A stretch of DNA of 64,000 nt from Larkinella humicola. GTDB lineage: Bacteria > Bacteroidota > Bacteroidia > Cytophagales > Spirosomataceae. The notes beneath the pieces were generated by a model that worked only from the letters and a program-made list of their open reading frames with translations, did no database searches and was not told where the DNA came from. Position 1 is the stretch's first letter, and each line of letters starts with the position of its first letter. The translations under genes were made by a program, and so were the position numbers. The stretch is from the NCBI RefSeq assembly GCF_008727875.1, contig NZ_VTWS01000006.1, positions 62,001-126,000 of the forward strand, read 5' to 3'. This document shows, piece after piece, positions 17,410-26,033 of the stretch.

Positions 17410-18183
17410 TTATTGACAGTATTCCGTCAGGTACGCCTGTGCTTCGGAATAGCCCAGTTGTTTGGCCTGTTTCAGACTCAGACACCCATTTTCACGCTGG
17501 TTCATCATGACCTGGGTTACACCGAGAGCATTGAATGCTTTACCAAATTTAGAGTCCAGTTGCACGGTTTTCGTGAAATCATTCAGAGCCTCGGGGTATT
17601 CTTCCTGCTGAAACCGGATGTTTCCCCGGTTGAAATACGCCAGCGAATTCTTCGCATCCCGCTGGATGGCCTGGTTGAAGTCCGACAACGCCGATACCAG
17701 ATTCCCGCTGTTGGCAAACAGTTGGCCCCGGTCGAGGTAAATGTCGGAAGAATCGGGGGCCCGGCGGATGGCTTCAGCGTAATCTTTCAAAGCCGCGTCG
17801 GTTTCGCCCCGGGCGGTTTTCAGCTTCGCCCGGTTGTAATACGGTTTGTAAAAGTCGGGTTTCAACTGAATGGCCTGTTCGTAATCCAGCAAGGCATTTT
17901 CGTAGTCTTTCAACTCATAATAGGCGACGCCCCGGCTGTTGAACGCTTCGTAATTGTCCGCATCAGCATCGATCGCCTGATTCAGGGGCTGAATGGCTTC
18001 GCGAAATTTGCCCTGCTGCATCAAGGCCCGGGCTTCCGTTAGTTTACCTTCCGACGACGTGCAGGCTTGCAGGATGAGCAGACAAAAGACCATAATGCTC
18101 ATCCCGAACGGTCGGCCGCTGTTTGTAGCGATTTTGTTGATGCGATTACGGTCCTGTAGGGTATCTAAAACGGTCTTTATCAT
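17410..18183 (-). CDS. TPR-repeat lipoprotein
   Basis: Predicted lipoprotein of up to 257 aa. A hydrophobic segment ends in a lipobox (LILQAC, Cys at residue 41 from the first ATG), then come about five tetratricopeptide repeats, recognisable as NYEAFNSRGVAYYELKDY, KPYYNRAKLKTARGET and SLAYFNRGNIRFQQEE. TPR proteins act as scaffolds; the partner is unknown. The start is uncertain: the ATG at 18183 gives a long basic N-region, while the ATG at 18102 gives a short signal peptide without positive charge. A -7 element 22 bases upstream of 18183 favours the longer form only if the leader is very short. Confidence 0.8.
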   Translation of the reverse strand: MIKTVLDTLQDRNRINKIATNSGRPFGMSIMVFCLLILQACTSSEGKLTEARALMQQGKFREAIQPLNQAIDADADNYEAFNSRGVAYYELKDYENALLDYEQAIQLKPDFYKPYYNRAKLKTARGETDAALKDYAEAIRRAPDSSDIYLDRGQLFANSGNLVSALSDFNQAIQRDAKNSLAYFNRGNIRFQQEEYPEALNDFTKTVQLDSKFGKAFNALGVTQVMMNQRENGCLSLKQAKQLGYSEAQAYLTEYCQ

Positions 18184-18506
18184 AGGATCAGCGTGAAATT
18201 GCTACAAAAGTAGCCAGCGGCTTTTATTTTCCTGCATAAATTACTAATTTTGCACCCGGCAAACAGGCACTACCAGCTCCTGCTGAATCCCCCAGGTCTT
18301 GACAGAAGCAAGGGTAGGCGGTCGTAGCGGTGAGATGTCGGTTTGCCTTTTTTTGTTTTCATGCATTCCGACCGCGGCCCAATCGCTTCAGAATCAGATT
18401 CGATCAACGGAAAACAGAAAAACCGATCGTCCGAATGACCGATTATCCTTATTTTTGAACGCATTCTTATCACTCATATCATCTCTTTTCTTTCAGTTTA
18501 GACTCT
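18184..18506. other. Divergent control region between TPR lipoprotein and transaldolase-type aldolase genes
   Basis: About 320 bp without a gene. Three matches to the TAnnTTTG -7 element are visible: TACTTTTG on the minus strand (18212-18205) facing the lipoprotein gene, and TAATTTTG (18245-18252) and TATTTTTG (18450-18457) on the plus strand facing the aldolase gene. The last gives a leader of about 45 bases. No repeats or RNA genes seen. Confidence 0.5.
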
Positions 18507-19166
18507 ATGAAATTTTTCATCGATACCGCCAATTTAAACGATATTCGCGAAGCACAGGATCTGGGTATTTTGGACGGGGTGACCACCAATCCATCCCTGA
18601 TGGCAAAGGAAGGCATTACCGGCAAAAACAGCGTCATGCAGCATTACAAAGCCATTTGTGACATTGTCGATGGCGACGTAAGCGCCGAAGTAATTGCGAC
18701 AACGTTTAACGAAATGATTGCCGAAGGCGAAGAACTGGCCGAAATCGATGATAAAATTGTCGTGAAAGTACCGATGATCAAAGAAGGCATCAAAGCCATC
18801 AATTACTTCACGGAAAAGGGCATCAAAACCAATTGCACACTGATTTTTTCGGCGGGGCAAGCCCTGTTGGCGGCTAAGGCGGGTGCTACGTATGTGTCTC
18901 CCTTCATTGGTCGTTTGGATGACATTTCGGTCGATGGCGTTGCGCTGATCGAGCAGATTGCCCTGATTTACCGCAATTATGGCTACGGCACGCAGATTCT
19001 GGCGGCTTCCGTTCGGCACCCGATGCACATCATCCAGTGTGCCGAAGTGGGCGCCGATGTGATGACCGGGCCGCTGAGCGTCATCAACGCCCTCTTCAGC
19101 CATCCCCTGACGGACATCGGTCTGGCCAAGTTTTTAGCCGACCACAAGAAAGCAGCTACCAAATAA
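18507..19166 (+). CDS. fsa: Transaldolase / fructose-6-phosphate aldolase family protein
   Basis: Cytosolic class I aldolase of 219 aa, the short transaldolase type that includes FSA/TalC. N-terminal [16 protein letters not shown] and [13 protein letters not shown] are hallmark blocks; the Schiff-base lysine is K87 in IVVKVPM; further blocks are [25 protein letters not shown] and [11 protein letters not shown]. From sequence alone transaldolase and fructose-6-phosphate aldolase activity cannot be separated. The stop codon is followed at once by a heptad-repeat palindrome, then by ftsE on the same strand. Confidence 0.9.
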   Translation: MKFFIDTANLNDIREAQDLGILDGVTTNPSLMAKEGITGKNSVMQHYKAICDIVDGDVSAEVIATTFNEMIAEGEELAEIDDKIVVKVPMIKEGIKAINYFTEKGIKTNCTLIFSAGQALLAAKAGATYVSPFIGRLDDISVDGVALIEQIALIYRNYGYGTQILAASVRHPMHIIQCAEVGADVMTGPLSVINALFSHPLTDIGLAKFLADHKKAATK

Positions 19167-19260
19167 GTTATGAGTTAAGAGTTAAAAATTAAGAGTTAGC
19201 TGACGCCTTAAACCGCACAGTTAACTTTTAACTCTTAATTCTTAACTCTTAATTCTTAAC
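19167..19260. repeat. Heptad-repeat palindrome A (after fsa)
   Basis: Inverted repeat: arms 19167-19198 and 19229-19260 pair at 29 of 32 positions. Each arm is built of 7-base units such as GTTAAGA. The left arm is followed by GCTGACGC. It starts on the first base after the fsa stop and ends 8 bases before the ftsE start, so it is a likely terminator or 3'-end element. Confidence 0.75.
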
Positions 19261-19268
19261 TGACAATT

Positions 19269-19949
19269 ATGTTCTCTACCGAACCCGTTCTGTCTCTGAA
19301 TCAGGCTGATATCTACCAGGGAGGTCGGATTGTCCTGGCTGATGTGACGTTTGACGTCAACAAAGGGGATTTTGTATTTTTAATTGGCCGAACGGGTAGC
19401 GGCAAAAGTTCGCTGCTCAAAACGCTGTATGCTGACCTCTGGCTGCAAGCGGGTACCGGCCGCGTGGCCGGTTTTGGCCTGGAAAAACTGAAGCCGAAGG
19501 ATGTTCCGTATCTACGCCGGAAAATTGGCATTGTCTTTCAGGACTTTCAGCTTTTCATGGATCGCAACATCGAGGAAAACCTGCGGTTCGTGCTCAAAGC
19601 CACCGGGTGGACGGATCAGACCAAGATGAAAAACCGCATTTCAGAGGTGCTGATGCAGGTGGGTCTGGGAACTCTGCAAAAAAAAATGCCCCACCAGCTT
19701 TCGGGAGGGGAACAGCAACGCGTGGTGGTGGCCCGTGCCATGCTCAACGAACCCATGATTCTGATTGCCGATGAGCCCACCGGAAACCTCGACCCGGCCG
19801 TTGGCGAACAAATCATGAATGTTTTTCAAACCATCAACAATTCCGGCACCGCCATTCTGATGGCCACCCACAACTACGACTTCCTCCGCAAGTATCCCGC
19901 CCGGGTGTTGCGCGTTGAAGATGGGAAGGTCATTGAGCAGGGATTATAG
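19269..19949 (+). CDS. ftsE: Cell division ATP-binding protein FtsE
   Basis: ABC-type ATPase of 226 aa; with FtsX it controls peptidoglycan hydrolases at the division site. Motifs: Walker [11 protein letters not shown]-loop VFQDFQL, signature LSGGEQQR, Walker [14 protein letters not shown], and the H-loop MATHNYDF. FtsE-typical spacing and the [17 protein letters not shown] stretch support the assignment over generic lipoprotein exporters. No ftsX is adjacent, which is common in Bacteroidota. Its neighbours are the aldolase gene upstream and convergent porX, both separated from it by heptad palindromes. Confidence 0.85.
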   Translation: MFSTEPVLSLNQADIYQGGRIVLADVTFDVNKGDFVFLIGRTGSGKSSLLKTLYADLWLQAGTGRVAGFGLEKLKPKDVPYLRRKIGIVFQDFQLFMDRNIEENLRFVLKATGWTDQTKMKNRISEVLMQVGLGTLQKKMPHQLSGGEQQRVVVARAMLNEPMILIADEPTGNLDPAVGEQIMNVFQTINNSGTAILMATHNYDFLRKYPARVLRVEDGKVIEQGL

Positions 19950-20020
19950 AGTTAAGAGTGATGAGTTAAGAGTTGGCTGGCGCGTTACACTTTTAACTCT
20001 TAACTCATCATTCTTAACTC
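19949..20020. repeat. Heptad-repeat palindrome B (between ftsE and porX)
   Basis: Arms 19949-19974 and 19995-20020 pair at 25 of 26 positions; the arms are 7-base units (GAGTTAA, GAGTGAT). The left arm is capped by GGCTGGCGC. It lies between two convergent genes, overlapping the last base of the ftsE stop and 4 bases from the porX stop, and fits a bidirectional terminator. Confidence 0.8.
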
Positions 20021-20024
20021 TTTA

Positions 20025-21581
20025 TCACTTCGGTTTCAAATACACAAACGGAATGATCATTTCTTCCAGCGAGACTCCCCCGTGCTGGAACGTATCCCGG
20101 TAATAGTTGACGTAGTAATTGTAGTTGTTCGGATACGCGAAGAAATAATCTTCGAGCGTGAAGACGTAGGCCGTGGACACATGAATCCGGGGCAGGAAGA
20201 AGTTTTCCGGTTTGCGGCAGACGAACAGGTGGTTGTCGTCGAAACCCAGATTCTTGCCCTGCTTGTAGCGCAGGTTGGTGTTCGTATCCCGGTAGCCCAC
20301 AATCTTGGCCGGTTTTTGCACCCGGATCATGCCGTGGTCGGTGGTAATAATCAGCCGGCCATTCTTTTCCGAAATCTTCCGAACCAGTTCCAGCAAAGGC
20401 GAGTGGTTAAACCAGGAGCGCGTGATGGAACGGTAAGCGGCTTCGTCGGGGGCCAGTTCCTTGATCATGGCCATGTCCGTCCGGGCGTGCGACAGCATAT
20501 CCACGAAGTTGTAGACGATCACGTTCAGATCGTTCTGCATCAGGTTGCTGAAGTTATCGACCAGGTGTTTTCCCTGGTTGATGTTCAGAATCTTGTTGTA
20601 CGAAAACCGGATGTTCAGGCGGCTGCTGTCGATCTGACGTTTCAGAAACTGGTCTTCGTTGTTGTTCAAACCGGCTTCTTCGTTGTCGTCATTCACCCAC
20701 AGATCGGGATGTTTTTTCTCCATCTCGCTCGGCATCATCCCCGAGAAGATGGCGTTCCGGGCAAAAGCCGTCGTCGTGGGCAGGATGGAATAGTAGGACG
20801 ATTCTTCTTCCACCGTAAAATATTCGGACAGGATCGGTTCGATCACTTTCCACTGGTCGTACCGCAGGTTATCGATCAGCACGAAGAAAAGCGGGTTGTT
20901 CTGCTCGATCAACGGAAACACTTTCTTCCGCATCAACTGGTGCGACATCACCGGTTTGTCGCCTTTGGGTTCATTCAGCCAGTCTTCGTAATTGTTCATC
21001 ACGAATTTGCAAAACGTCGCATTGGCTTCACTTTTCTGCATGTTGAACACTTCGCCCATGCTTTTATCTTGCGCGCCATCCAGCTCCAGTTCCCAGAAAA
21101 TGAGCTTCTTATAAATATCGACCCAATCTTCGAAATCGACGCGGTCGTTGTACAGGTTCGACAAATTCCGGAAATCCTGCTGGTAGCTCTGGTTCGTCTT
21201 TTCGGTGACCAGGCGTTTGTTATCGAGGATTTTTTTAACCGACAGCAGAATCTGGTTGGGGTTGAGCGGTTTGATGAGGTAATCGGCGATTTTGGCTCCG
21301 ATGGCCCCTTCCATGATGTGCTCTTCTTCGCTCTTCGTAATCATCACAACCGGCAGATTGGGCCGCATTTGTTTGATTTGCTGGAGCGTTTCCAGCCCCG
21401 TCATCCCCGGCATCATTTCGTCCAGAAAAACGAGATCGAAGTTTTCCTGATCCACTTTTTCGAGTGCATCAGCCCCGCTGTTCACGGGCGTAATGGTATA
21501 TCCTTTGTTATTCAAAAAAAGAATATGGGGTTTCAATAAGTCAATTTCGTCATCGGCCCAGAGGATGGAATAATTTTGCAT
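20025..21581 (-). CDS. porX: PorX-type response regulator with PglZ domain
   Basis: Two-domain protein of 518 aa. Residues 1-125 are a receiver domain with acidic pocket D10/D11, phosphoacceptor D54 (VFLDEMMPGMTG), T/K switch residues in VMITKSEE, and a C-terminal output that is not a DNA-binding domain. Residues of about 200-518 form a PglZ/alkaline-phosphatase-superfamily domain (FFVLIDNLRYDQW, ILPTTTAFARNAIFSGMMP, LIITTDHGMIRV). This architecture is PorX, which with the histidine kinase PorY and a sigma factor regulates T9SS genes in Porphyromonas. No porY is in the window. SprA and a T9SS cargo protein elsewhere here show that the system is present. Confidence 0.92.
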   Translation of the reverse strand: MQNYSILWADDEIDLLKPHILFLNNKGYTITPVNSGADALEKVDQENFDLVFLDEMMPGMTGLETLQQIKQMRPNLPVVMITKSEEEHIMEGAIGAKIADYLIKPLNPNQILLSVKKILDNKRLVTEKTNQSYQQDFRNLSNLYNDRVDFEDWVDIYKKLIFWELELDGAQDKSMGEVFNMQKSEANATFCKFVMNNYEDWLNEPKGDKPVMSHQLMRKKVFPLIEQNNPLFFVLIDNLRYDQWKVIEPILSEYFTVEEESSYYSILPTTTAFARNAIFSGMMPSEMEKKHPDLWVNDDNEEAGLNNNEDQFLKRQIDSSRLNIRFSYNKILNINQGKHLVDNFSNLMQNDLNVIVYNFVDMLSHARTDMAMIKELAPDEAAYRSITRSWFNHSPLLELVRKISEKNGRLIITTDHGMIRVQKPAKIVGYRDTNTNLRYKQGKNLGFDDNHLFVCRKPENFFLPRIHVSTAYVFTLEDYFFAYPNNYNYYVNYYRDTFQHGGVSLEEMIIPFVYLKPK

Positions 21582-22016
21582 GGTACGGTTTTCTGTGTGG
21601 TTAGATTGAATAGTTTACCCTAGTTCAACTTGGTAACGACCGAAACTGTTCAGGTGGTTCGATTTTAACAGTTATTAACTTCTCGTTCCCATGACGGGAT
21701 CGGCATCGTCCTGCGGGCAAGTTACCTTTTTCAGCTCACCTTTTTGAAAAAGGGCTGTTTTCATTGCCGTTTGTGACGGATAAGGCGGTTGCGCAAGGTC
21801 TTATTTTGGGAGTAACCGGCTTGCTCATCCCGTAGGGATTAAACAGCGCAGCGTCGGTAGCAGATCAGCATTTTCCAAAATTCGCGTGCCGTAAGGTACG
21901 CAACGATTTTCCCGGCAGTCGCGTACCTATCGGCACGCCGGGGAGCGATTCGCCTTGTTGCTACCGACGCTACGCTGTTCAATCCCTACGGGATACCGGA
22001 TTTTCCGGTAACCTTG
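21582..22016. other. Intergenic region between kdsB and porX
   Basis: 435 bp with no gene. The half nearest kdsB holds the nested palindrome listed separately. The porX-proximal part (21582-21780) contains the porX leader; no consensus -7 element was found in it. Confidence 0.6.
21827..21994. repeat. Nested palindromic repeat (REP/MITE-like)
   Basis: Outer arms 21827-21862 and 21959-21994 pair at 34 of 36 positions. Inner arms 21884-21901 and 21921-21938 pair at 16 of 18, mismatching only at the two central bases. Imperfect complementarity continues outside (GTAACCGG at 21812 with CCGGTAAC at 22005). Arms contain short palindromic words such as CCCGTAGGG and GTGCCG. It starts just after the kdsB stop in the direction of transcription. 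The form suggests a dispersed, non-autonomous palindromic repeat; copies elsewhere cannot be checked here. Confidence 0.75.
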
Positions 22017-22745
22017 CTACGACACCAACCGCGCCAGATCCTCCGGCGTGTCGATGCCGTAGCTGTCCAGTTCCGTCACGACACAGCGAATCCGGTAGCC
22101 GTTTTCGAGCCAGCGGAGTTGTTCGAGGGCTTCGGCTCTTTCGAGGAGGGAAGGCGGCAACTGCGTAATCTGACCCAGAATATCGGCCCGGTAGGCGTAA
22201 ATACCGATGTGTTTGTAAAATAGATGGTGCTGCAGCCATTCCTCCGACGGCCAGCCTCGCAGGTACGGAAGCGTCTGGCGACTGAAATACAGGGCCTCTC
22301 CCCGGCTGTTCAGCACCACTTTCGGTGTACTCGGATTGAACAGCACTTCCGGATCATCGATCCGCTTCACCAGCGTGGCCAGTTCCGTCTGTCCATCCAG
22401 CACCGAAGCCAGCAGGTCAATCTGCTCGGGCTTGATAAAAGGCTCATCACCCTGAATATTAATCACATAATCGAACGTTTCCCCAACAGCCTGCATCGCT
22501 TCGTAACACCGGTCGGTTCCGCTCTGGTGATGCTCGGACGTCATGATGACCTCTCCGCCAAACGCACGGACCGGCCCCGCAATGGCTTCGTGGTCGGTCG
22601 CAATCACGACCCGGCTGAGGGAGGTCGCCTTCTGGGACTGCTCCATCACGCGTTGAATCATGGTTTTTCCACCAATATCCGCCAGGGCTTTGGCTGGGAA
22701 ACGGCTGGAGGCATAACGAGCCGGGATAATTCCGAGGATGTTCAT
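22017..22745 (-). CDS. kdsB: 3-deoxy-manno-octulosonate cytidylyltransferase (CMP-Kdo synthetase)
   Basis: Cytosolic enzyme of 242 aa that activates Kdo with CTP for the inner core of lipopolysaccharide. N-terminal block IIPARYASSRFPAKALADI is diagnostic; further family blocks are VIATDHEAIAG, MTSEHHQSGTDRCYEA, NIQGDEPFIKPEQI, FSRQTLPYLR and HIGIYAYRADIL. Length is normal. The gene stands divergent from the DUF4905-like gene, with 94 bases between starts. Confidence 0.95.
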   Translation of the reverse strand: MNILGIIPARYASSRFPAKALADIGGKTMIQRVMEQSQKATSLSRVVIATDHEAIAGPVRAFGGEVIMTSEHHQSGTDRCYEAMQAVGETFDYVINIQGDEPFIKPEQIDLLASVLDGQTELATLVKRIDDPEVLFNPSTPKVVLNSRGEALYFSRQTLPYLRGWPSEEWLQHHLFYKHIGIYAYRADILGQITQLPPSLLERAEALEQLRWLENGYRIRCVVTELDSYGIDTPEDLARLVS

Positions 22746-22759
22746 TCGTCGATTTTCGG

Positions 22760-22767
22760 TATTTTTG
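22760..22767 (+). promoter_or_regulatory. Candidate -7 element for the DUF4905-like/LysM gene pair
   Basis: TATTTTTG matches TAnnTTTG, 73 bases upstream of the ATG at 22840, within the divergent region shared with kdsB. No clear -33 TTG. Confidence 0.35.
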
Positions 22768-22839
22768 GCGCAAGATACGCGGAACTCGGTTTACACGGGA
22801 AAAAATGGCGTGTTGATTCTGGCCCGATCCCTATTCCAA

Positions 22840-23703
22840 ATGACCGACGCAAATCCCAATCAGTTGCCTGTCGCTTTCCAACTACAGTTTTCGGACCCGG
22901 TTTGGCGGCTGGTTTTTGAACAGGTCGATACGAGCCCGGGCCTGGTTGTCGCCGAATTGCGAAACCGGGATTCCCAGACGCTGACCTTCACAACGGTGTC
23001 ATTACCGCCTGGAAAGGTGGTTTACGAAACTACCCCCCAGTTGCCGTTTCACTCCTCCCTGATTGGCCTCTGGAACGGCCAGGCGCTCTACCACCGCTTC
23101 GATAACAACCGGTTACCGGTTCCAACGGCCCTGGGAAACGTGGACCTGAAAACCGGTCAGCCGCGTTGGGAATGGCCCCTGCACGTTCTGACCGGAGCCA
23201 ATGCCGAACAGGTTTGGGCGCAACGGGCCTCGCTGACCGACCTGACCACCTCACCCGTTGTGGCCTTTCGGCTGGCCGATGGTGAACCGGTTCAAACCGC
23301 TGAAAATCCACCGGTTTTTAACAATTCACGCTTGTCTTTCCCCGTTTCTTACACAATGGCCAGCACCTGGTGGCCCGTTATCGACCGATTTATAAAAAAA
23401 CAGACGCTGCATCAGCCGATTGACTCGATCGATTATTTAGAAATTGGCGATAAACTTATTTTTTCGTATTATTATCGTGAAACAAACGATCAGCTACACG
23501 CATCCGTGTTGATCACCGACCGTCTACGAACGATCTGGTTACACCAGAAAACCGGCCAGGACTTTGAAACCGCCCGGCCGCTCTCCGAATCGAACGCCCA
23601 GCCGTTGGTCGGAAACGGCTCTTTCTGCGTCTGGCAAAACCAGATCATCATTCAAACTACTTCAACTTGTCTTACGAGTTATTATTTGACACCAATGCCA
23701 TGA
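22840..23703 (+). CDS. Conserved hypothetical protein (DUF4905-like)
   Basis: Protein of 287 aa without signal peptide or membrane segment, rich in beta-strand patterns. It resembles, from memory, the DUF4905 family of Bacteroidota; no function is known. The start at 22840 was chosen because upstream codons run through the kdsB promoter region. Its TGA stop overlaps the next start as ATGA, so it is probably translationally coupled to the LysM/RlpA-like envelope gene downstream. Confidence 0.6.
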   Translation: MTDANPNQLPVAFQLQFSDPVWRLVFEQVDTSPGLVVAELRNRDSQTLTFTTVSLPPGKVVYETTPQLPFHSSLIGLWNGQALYHRFDNNRLPVPTALGNVDLKTGQPRWEWPLHVLTGANAEQVWAQRASLTDLTTSPVVAFRLADGEPVQTAENPPVFNNSRLSFPVSYTMASTWWPVIDRFIKKQTLHQPIDSIDYLEIGDKLIFSYYYRETNDQLHASVLITDRLRTIWLHQKTGQDFETARPLSESNAQPLVGNGSFCVWQNQIIIQTTSTCLTSYYLTPMP

Positions 23704-24767
23704 AGCGACTGATGCCGCTGTTACTAGCTGGCTGGCTGACCAGTATCATTACCCAAGCCCATCCTGTTCTGCCGGATTCTCTCGGGATGGAGAAGAAAGA
23801 CGGTAAATTATACGTTCTGCACCGGATCGAACAGGGACAAACGCTGTATTCGCTCGTTCGGAAATACAACACCACCATTCAAGCCATCAAGGATGCCAAT
23901 CCGGGGCTGGCCGATGGCGTTCGCTACGATCAGGTGGTGCGCGTTCCGGCCAGTAATCTGTCGCGGAAAGAAGAAAAAGCTGTTACCAAAGCCATCAAAA
24001 AAGAGGAAAAAGAATCATTAAAACGCGAGGAGCGCGAAGTGAAGCAGGAAACCGTTCGGGAAGCGAACAGCGGTATTCACCAGGTAGAACCGGGGCAAAC
24101 CCTGTACAGCCTGGCGTCGCGCTACGGGGTTTCGATGGATGAGGTCCGCAAATGGAACAACCTTTCGTCCGACCACATCGTGAGTGGTCAGGCGCTGATT
24201 GTTTCGGAGAAGGCGTGGCGCGTTCGGGAACCGTTGGCCAAACCCGTCGCCGTGGCTCCCACCCATCGCTCTGACTCCTCGACCGAAGTTTCGCGGACAT
24301 CCCGCAACGACTCGCCCAAAACCGAGCGACCGGCGGCTCCCCCGCGTACGGTTCCAACGCCACCCCGGGAAGAGCCCAGCCGACCCGCCGAAGGCGAACG
24401 ACCAGCCACCGAACCCAGCAGCCCGGCCCCTTCCGAACCCCGCATCATTCGCCCCGGCGACTCGGGGCCCCTTCCGAACCCCGGTGGCAACACCCGTCGC
24501 ATTTCTGAAATTGGGATGGCCGAAATCATCGAAAATTCCGGCAACTCAAACAAATATCTGGCCTTGCACCGCTCCGCCCCCATCGGCACGCTGGTTCTGG
24601 TGCGAAACGACATGAATCAGCAGTCCATTTGGGTGAAAATCATCGGCCGCCTTCCAGACACCAGTGTCAATGACAAAGTGATCGTGAAAGTTTCGGCGCG
24701 GGCCTTCGAGAAACTTTCTCCCGCCGATCGGCGTTTTCGGGCAGAGGTTAGTTACTTAGTACCTTAA
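23700..24767 (+). CDS. LysM and RlpA-like double-psi-barrel envelope protein
   Basis: Exported protein of 355 aa. After a signal peptide (MKRLMPLLLAGWLTSIITQAH) come two LysM peptidoglycan-binding modules (HRIEQGQTLYSLVRKYN, and HQVEPGQTLYSLASRYGVS). Between them is a Lys/Glu-rich helix and after them a long proline-, arginine- and glutamate-rich linker. The C-terminal 90 residues (GMAEIIENSGNSNKYLALH, IGTLVLVRNDMNQQSIWVKI, DKVIVKVSARAFEKL) resemble the RlpA double-psi beta-barrel. Characterised RlpA proteins cut glycan strands lacking stem peptides; the expected catalytic Asp is not certain here, so a structural role is possible. Confidence 0.8.
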   Translation: MKRLMPLLLAGWLTSIITQAHPVLPDSLGMEKKDGKLYVLHRIEQGQTLYSLVRKYNTTIQAIKDANPGLADGVRYDQVVRVPASNLSRKEEKAVTKAIKKEEKESLKREEREVKQETVREANSGIHQVEPGQTLYSLASRYGVSMDEVRKWNNLSSDHIVSGQALIVSEKAWRVREPLAKPVAVAPTHRSDSSTEVSRTSRNDSPKTERPAAPPRTVPTPPREEPSRPAEGERPATEPSSPAPSEPRIIRPGDSGPLPNPGGNTRRISEIGMAEIIENSGNSNKYLALHRSAPIGTLVLVRNDMNQQSIWVKIIGRLPDTSVNDKVIVKVSARAFEKLSPADRRFRAEVSYLVP

Positions 24768-24900
24768 CTGGTTGGAATGGTTAAAAATGGTTTTAATGGT
24801 TGGCTGGCTGTCTTGGCATTCGATTACAAGACCGTCAATCATTTTTAACTGTTTAACAATTAAACCATTCAAACCATACAGCCATTTAACCATCCTCCAG
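24768..24900. repeat. Imperfect palindrome C (after LysM gene)
   Basis: About 130 bp with AATGGTT-type units in the left arm and AACCATT-type units in the right, and an inner GTCTTG/CAAGAC stem (from about 24810). Like the heptad palindromes it starts at a stop codon and carries GGCTGGCTG, but the pairing is irregular and the unit length is not strictly 7. Confidence 0.5.
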
Positions 24901-24917
24901 TTTTATTCGACGTAGCT

Positions 24918-25139
24918 ATGATTACACCAGAACAAAAAGCCGAACGCATTGCCCGCCGGCACAAAGAACGGGAAGAGAAGATGAAAGCAACCACGGGCTA
25001 CAAAGTCTGGAGTACCGTTTTCACCCTTTCCTACCCGATCATTGCCCTGTTTACGGCCCTGTTTTCCATCGTTGTTTCATTTTTTTCCAAGATCTCCCAG
25101 GGCGTGGTTTACGTGTTGAGTGGCGGAAAAAGTAAATAG
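24918..25139 (+). CDS. Small membrane protein, unknown function
   Basis: 73-aa protein with a highly charged N-terminal helix (about residues 3-24, rich in Glu, Lys and Arg) and a hydrophobic stretch of about 30 residues (FTLSYPIIALFTALFSIVVS and following). It ends in a short basic tail. No family recognised. The codon pattern and a clear gap from neighbouring genes support a real gene. It lies between palindrome C and the TIGR02757 gene on the same strand. Confidence 0.6.
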   Translation: MITPEQKAERIARRHKEREEKMKATTGYKVWSTVFTLSYPIIALFTALFSIVVSFFSKISQGVVYVLSGGKSK

Positions 25140-25223
25140 AAGTCTGCCCATCCGAAATTTTCCGGCACATTCAGAAACCCAATCGAATACCTGCCGTCTC
25201 CCTTTGTGGTTCAAACCGTCCTC

Positions 25224-26021
25224 ATGTACGATTCCGTTTCTGTAAAAGAATTACTCGACCGAAAGGTCGGGCAATACAACCAGCCTTCATTCATCGAAAA
25301 AGATCCCATCAGCATTCCGCACCGGTTTAGCCGACTGCAGGACATCGAAATCATGGGATTCTGGGCCGCTGTGCTGGCCTGGGGACAACGCCCGGTCATT
25401 CTCAAAAAAGCCAGCGACCTGATCGACCGGATGGACGGCGCACCGTACGATTTTGTGCGGAACCACCAGGACACCGATTTGAAGCGGTTTTTAGACTTCA
25501 AACACCGCACATTCAACGCGACGGACACCTTGTATTTCCTGCATTTCTTTCGCCAGTTTTACCAGCACCACCAAACCCTGGAAGATGCTTTCATACCTGC
25601 TTGTAACCCCGAACAAAGACCAAATGAGGTCAACTGGCACCCGGCAGGAATCTTCCTGGAAACGTTTCACAACCGGTTTTGCGATGATCCTTTTTTTCCG
25701 GATCGGACCCGCAAGCACATCGCTACACCTACCCGCAATTCGTCCTGCAAACGGCTGAATATGTTTCTGCGCTGGATGGTTCGGCGCGATGAGCAGGGCG
25801 TTGACTTCGGCATTTGGACCCGCATCCAGCCGGAGCAACTGATCATTCCCATCGACGTACATGTGGAGCGCGTGGCCCGGAAACTGGGGCTGCTGGACCG
25901 CCCCCAAACCGACTGGAAGGCCGCCGTTGCGCTAACCGAAACCTTGAAACAGTTCGATCCGGCCGATCCCGTACAATACGATTTTGCCCTGTTTGGACTG
26001 GGCGTAGAAGGCGAAATGTAA
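25224..26021 (+). CDS. TIGR02757 family protein
   Basis: Soluble protein of 265 aa matching what I recall of the TIGR02757 (DUF2400) family, unrelated to known enzymes by motif but with a helix-hairpin-helix-glycosylase-like feel. Recognisable blocks: EKDPISIPHRFSRLQDIEI, FWAAVLAWGQR, FNATDTLYFLHFFRQF, and LIIPIDVHVERVARKLGLL. Function unknown; an involvement in DNA base processing would be speculative. The start at 25224 was preferred to one 18 bases upstream, without strong evidence. Confidence 0.75.
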   Translation: MYDSVSVKELLDRKVGQYNQPSFIEKDPISIPHRFSRLQDIEIMGFWAAVLAWGQRPVILKKASDLIDRMDGAPYDFVRNHQDTDLKRFLDFKHRTFNATDTLYFLHFFRQFYQHHQTLEDAFIPACNPEQRPNEVNWHPAGIFLETFHNRFCDDPFFPDRTRKHIATPTRNSSCKRLNMFLRWMVRRDEQGVDFGIWTRIQPEQLIIPIDVHVERVARKLGLLDRPQTDWKAAVALTETLKQFDPADPVQYDFALFGLGVEGEM

Positions 26022-26033
26022 GCCCGGTTTGGG

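Noticed and set aside
19167-20020. Repeats near ftsE as a CRISPR array or mobile element ends
   Set aside because: There are no regular spacers, no cas genes and no transposase; the units form inverted arms rather than spaced direct repeats.
20082-21539. Plus-strand open frame of 485 codons opposite porX
   Set aside because: It is the antisense shadow of porX, rich in His, Phe and Val as expected of reversed coding sequence, without start context or recognisable domain.
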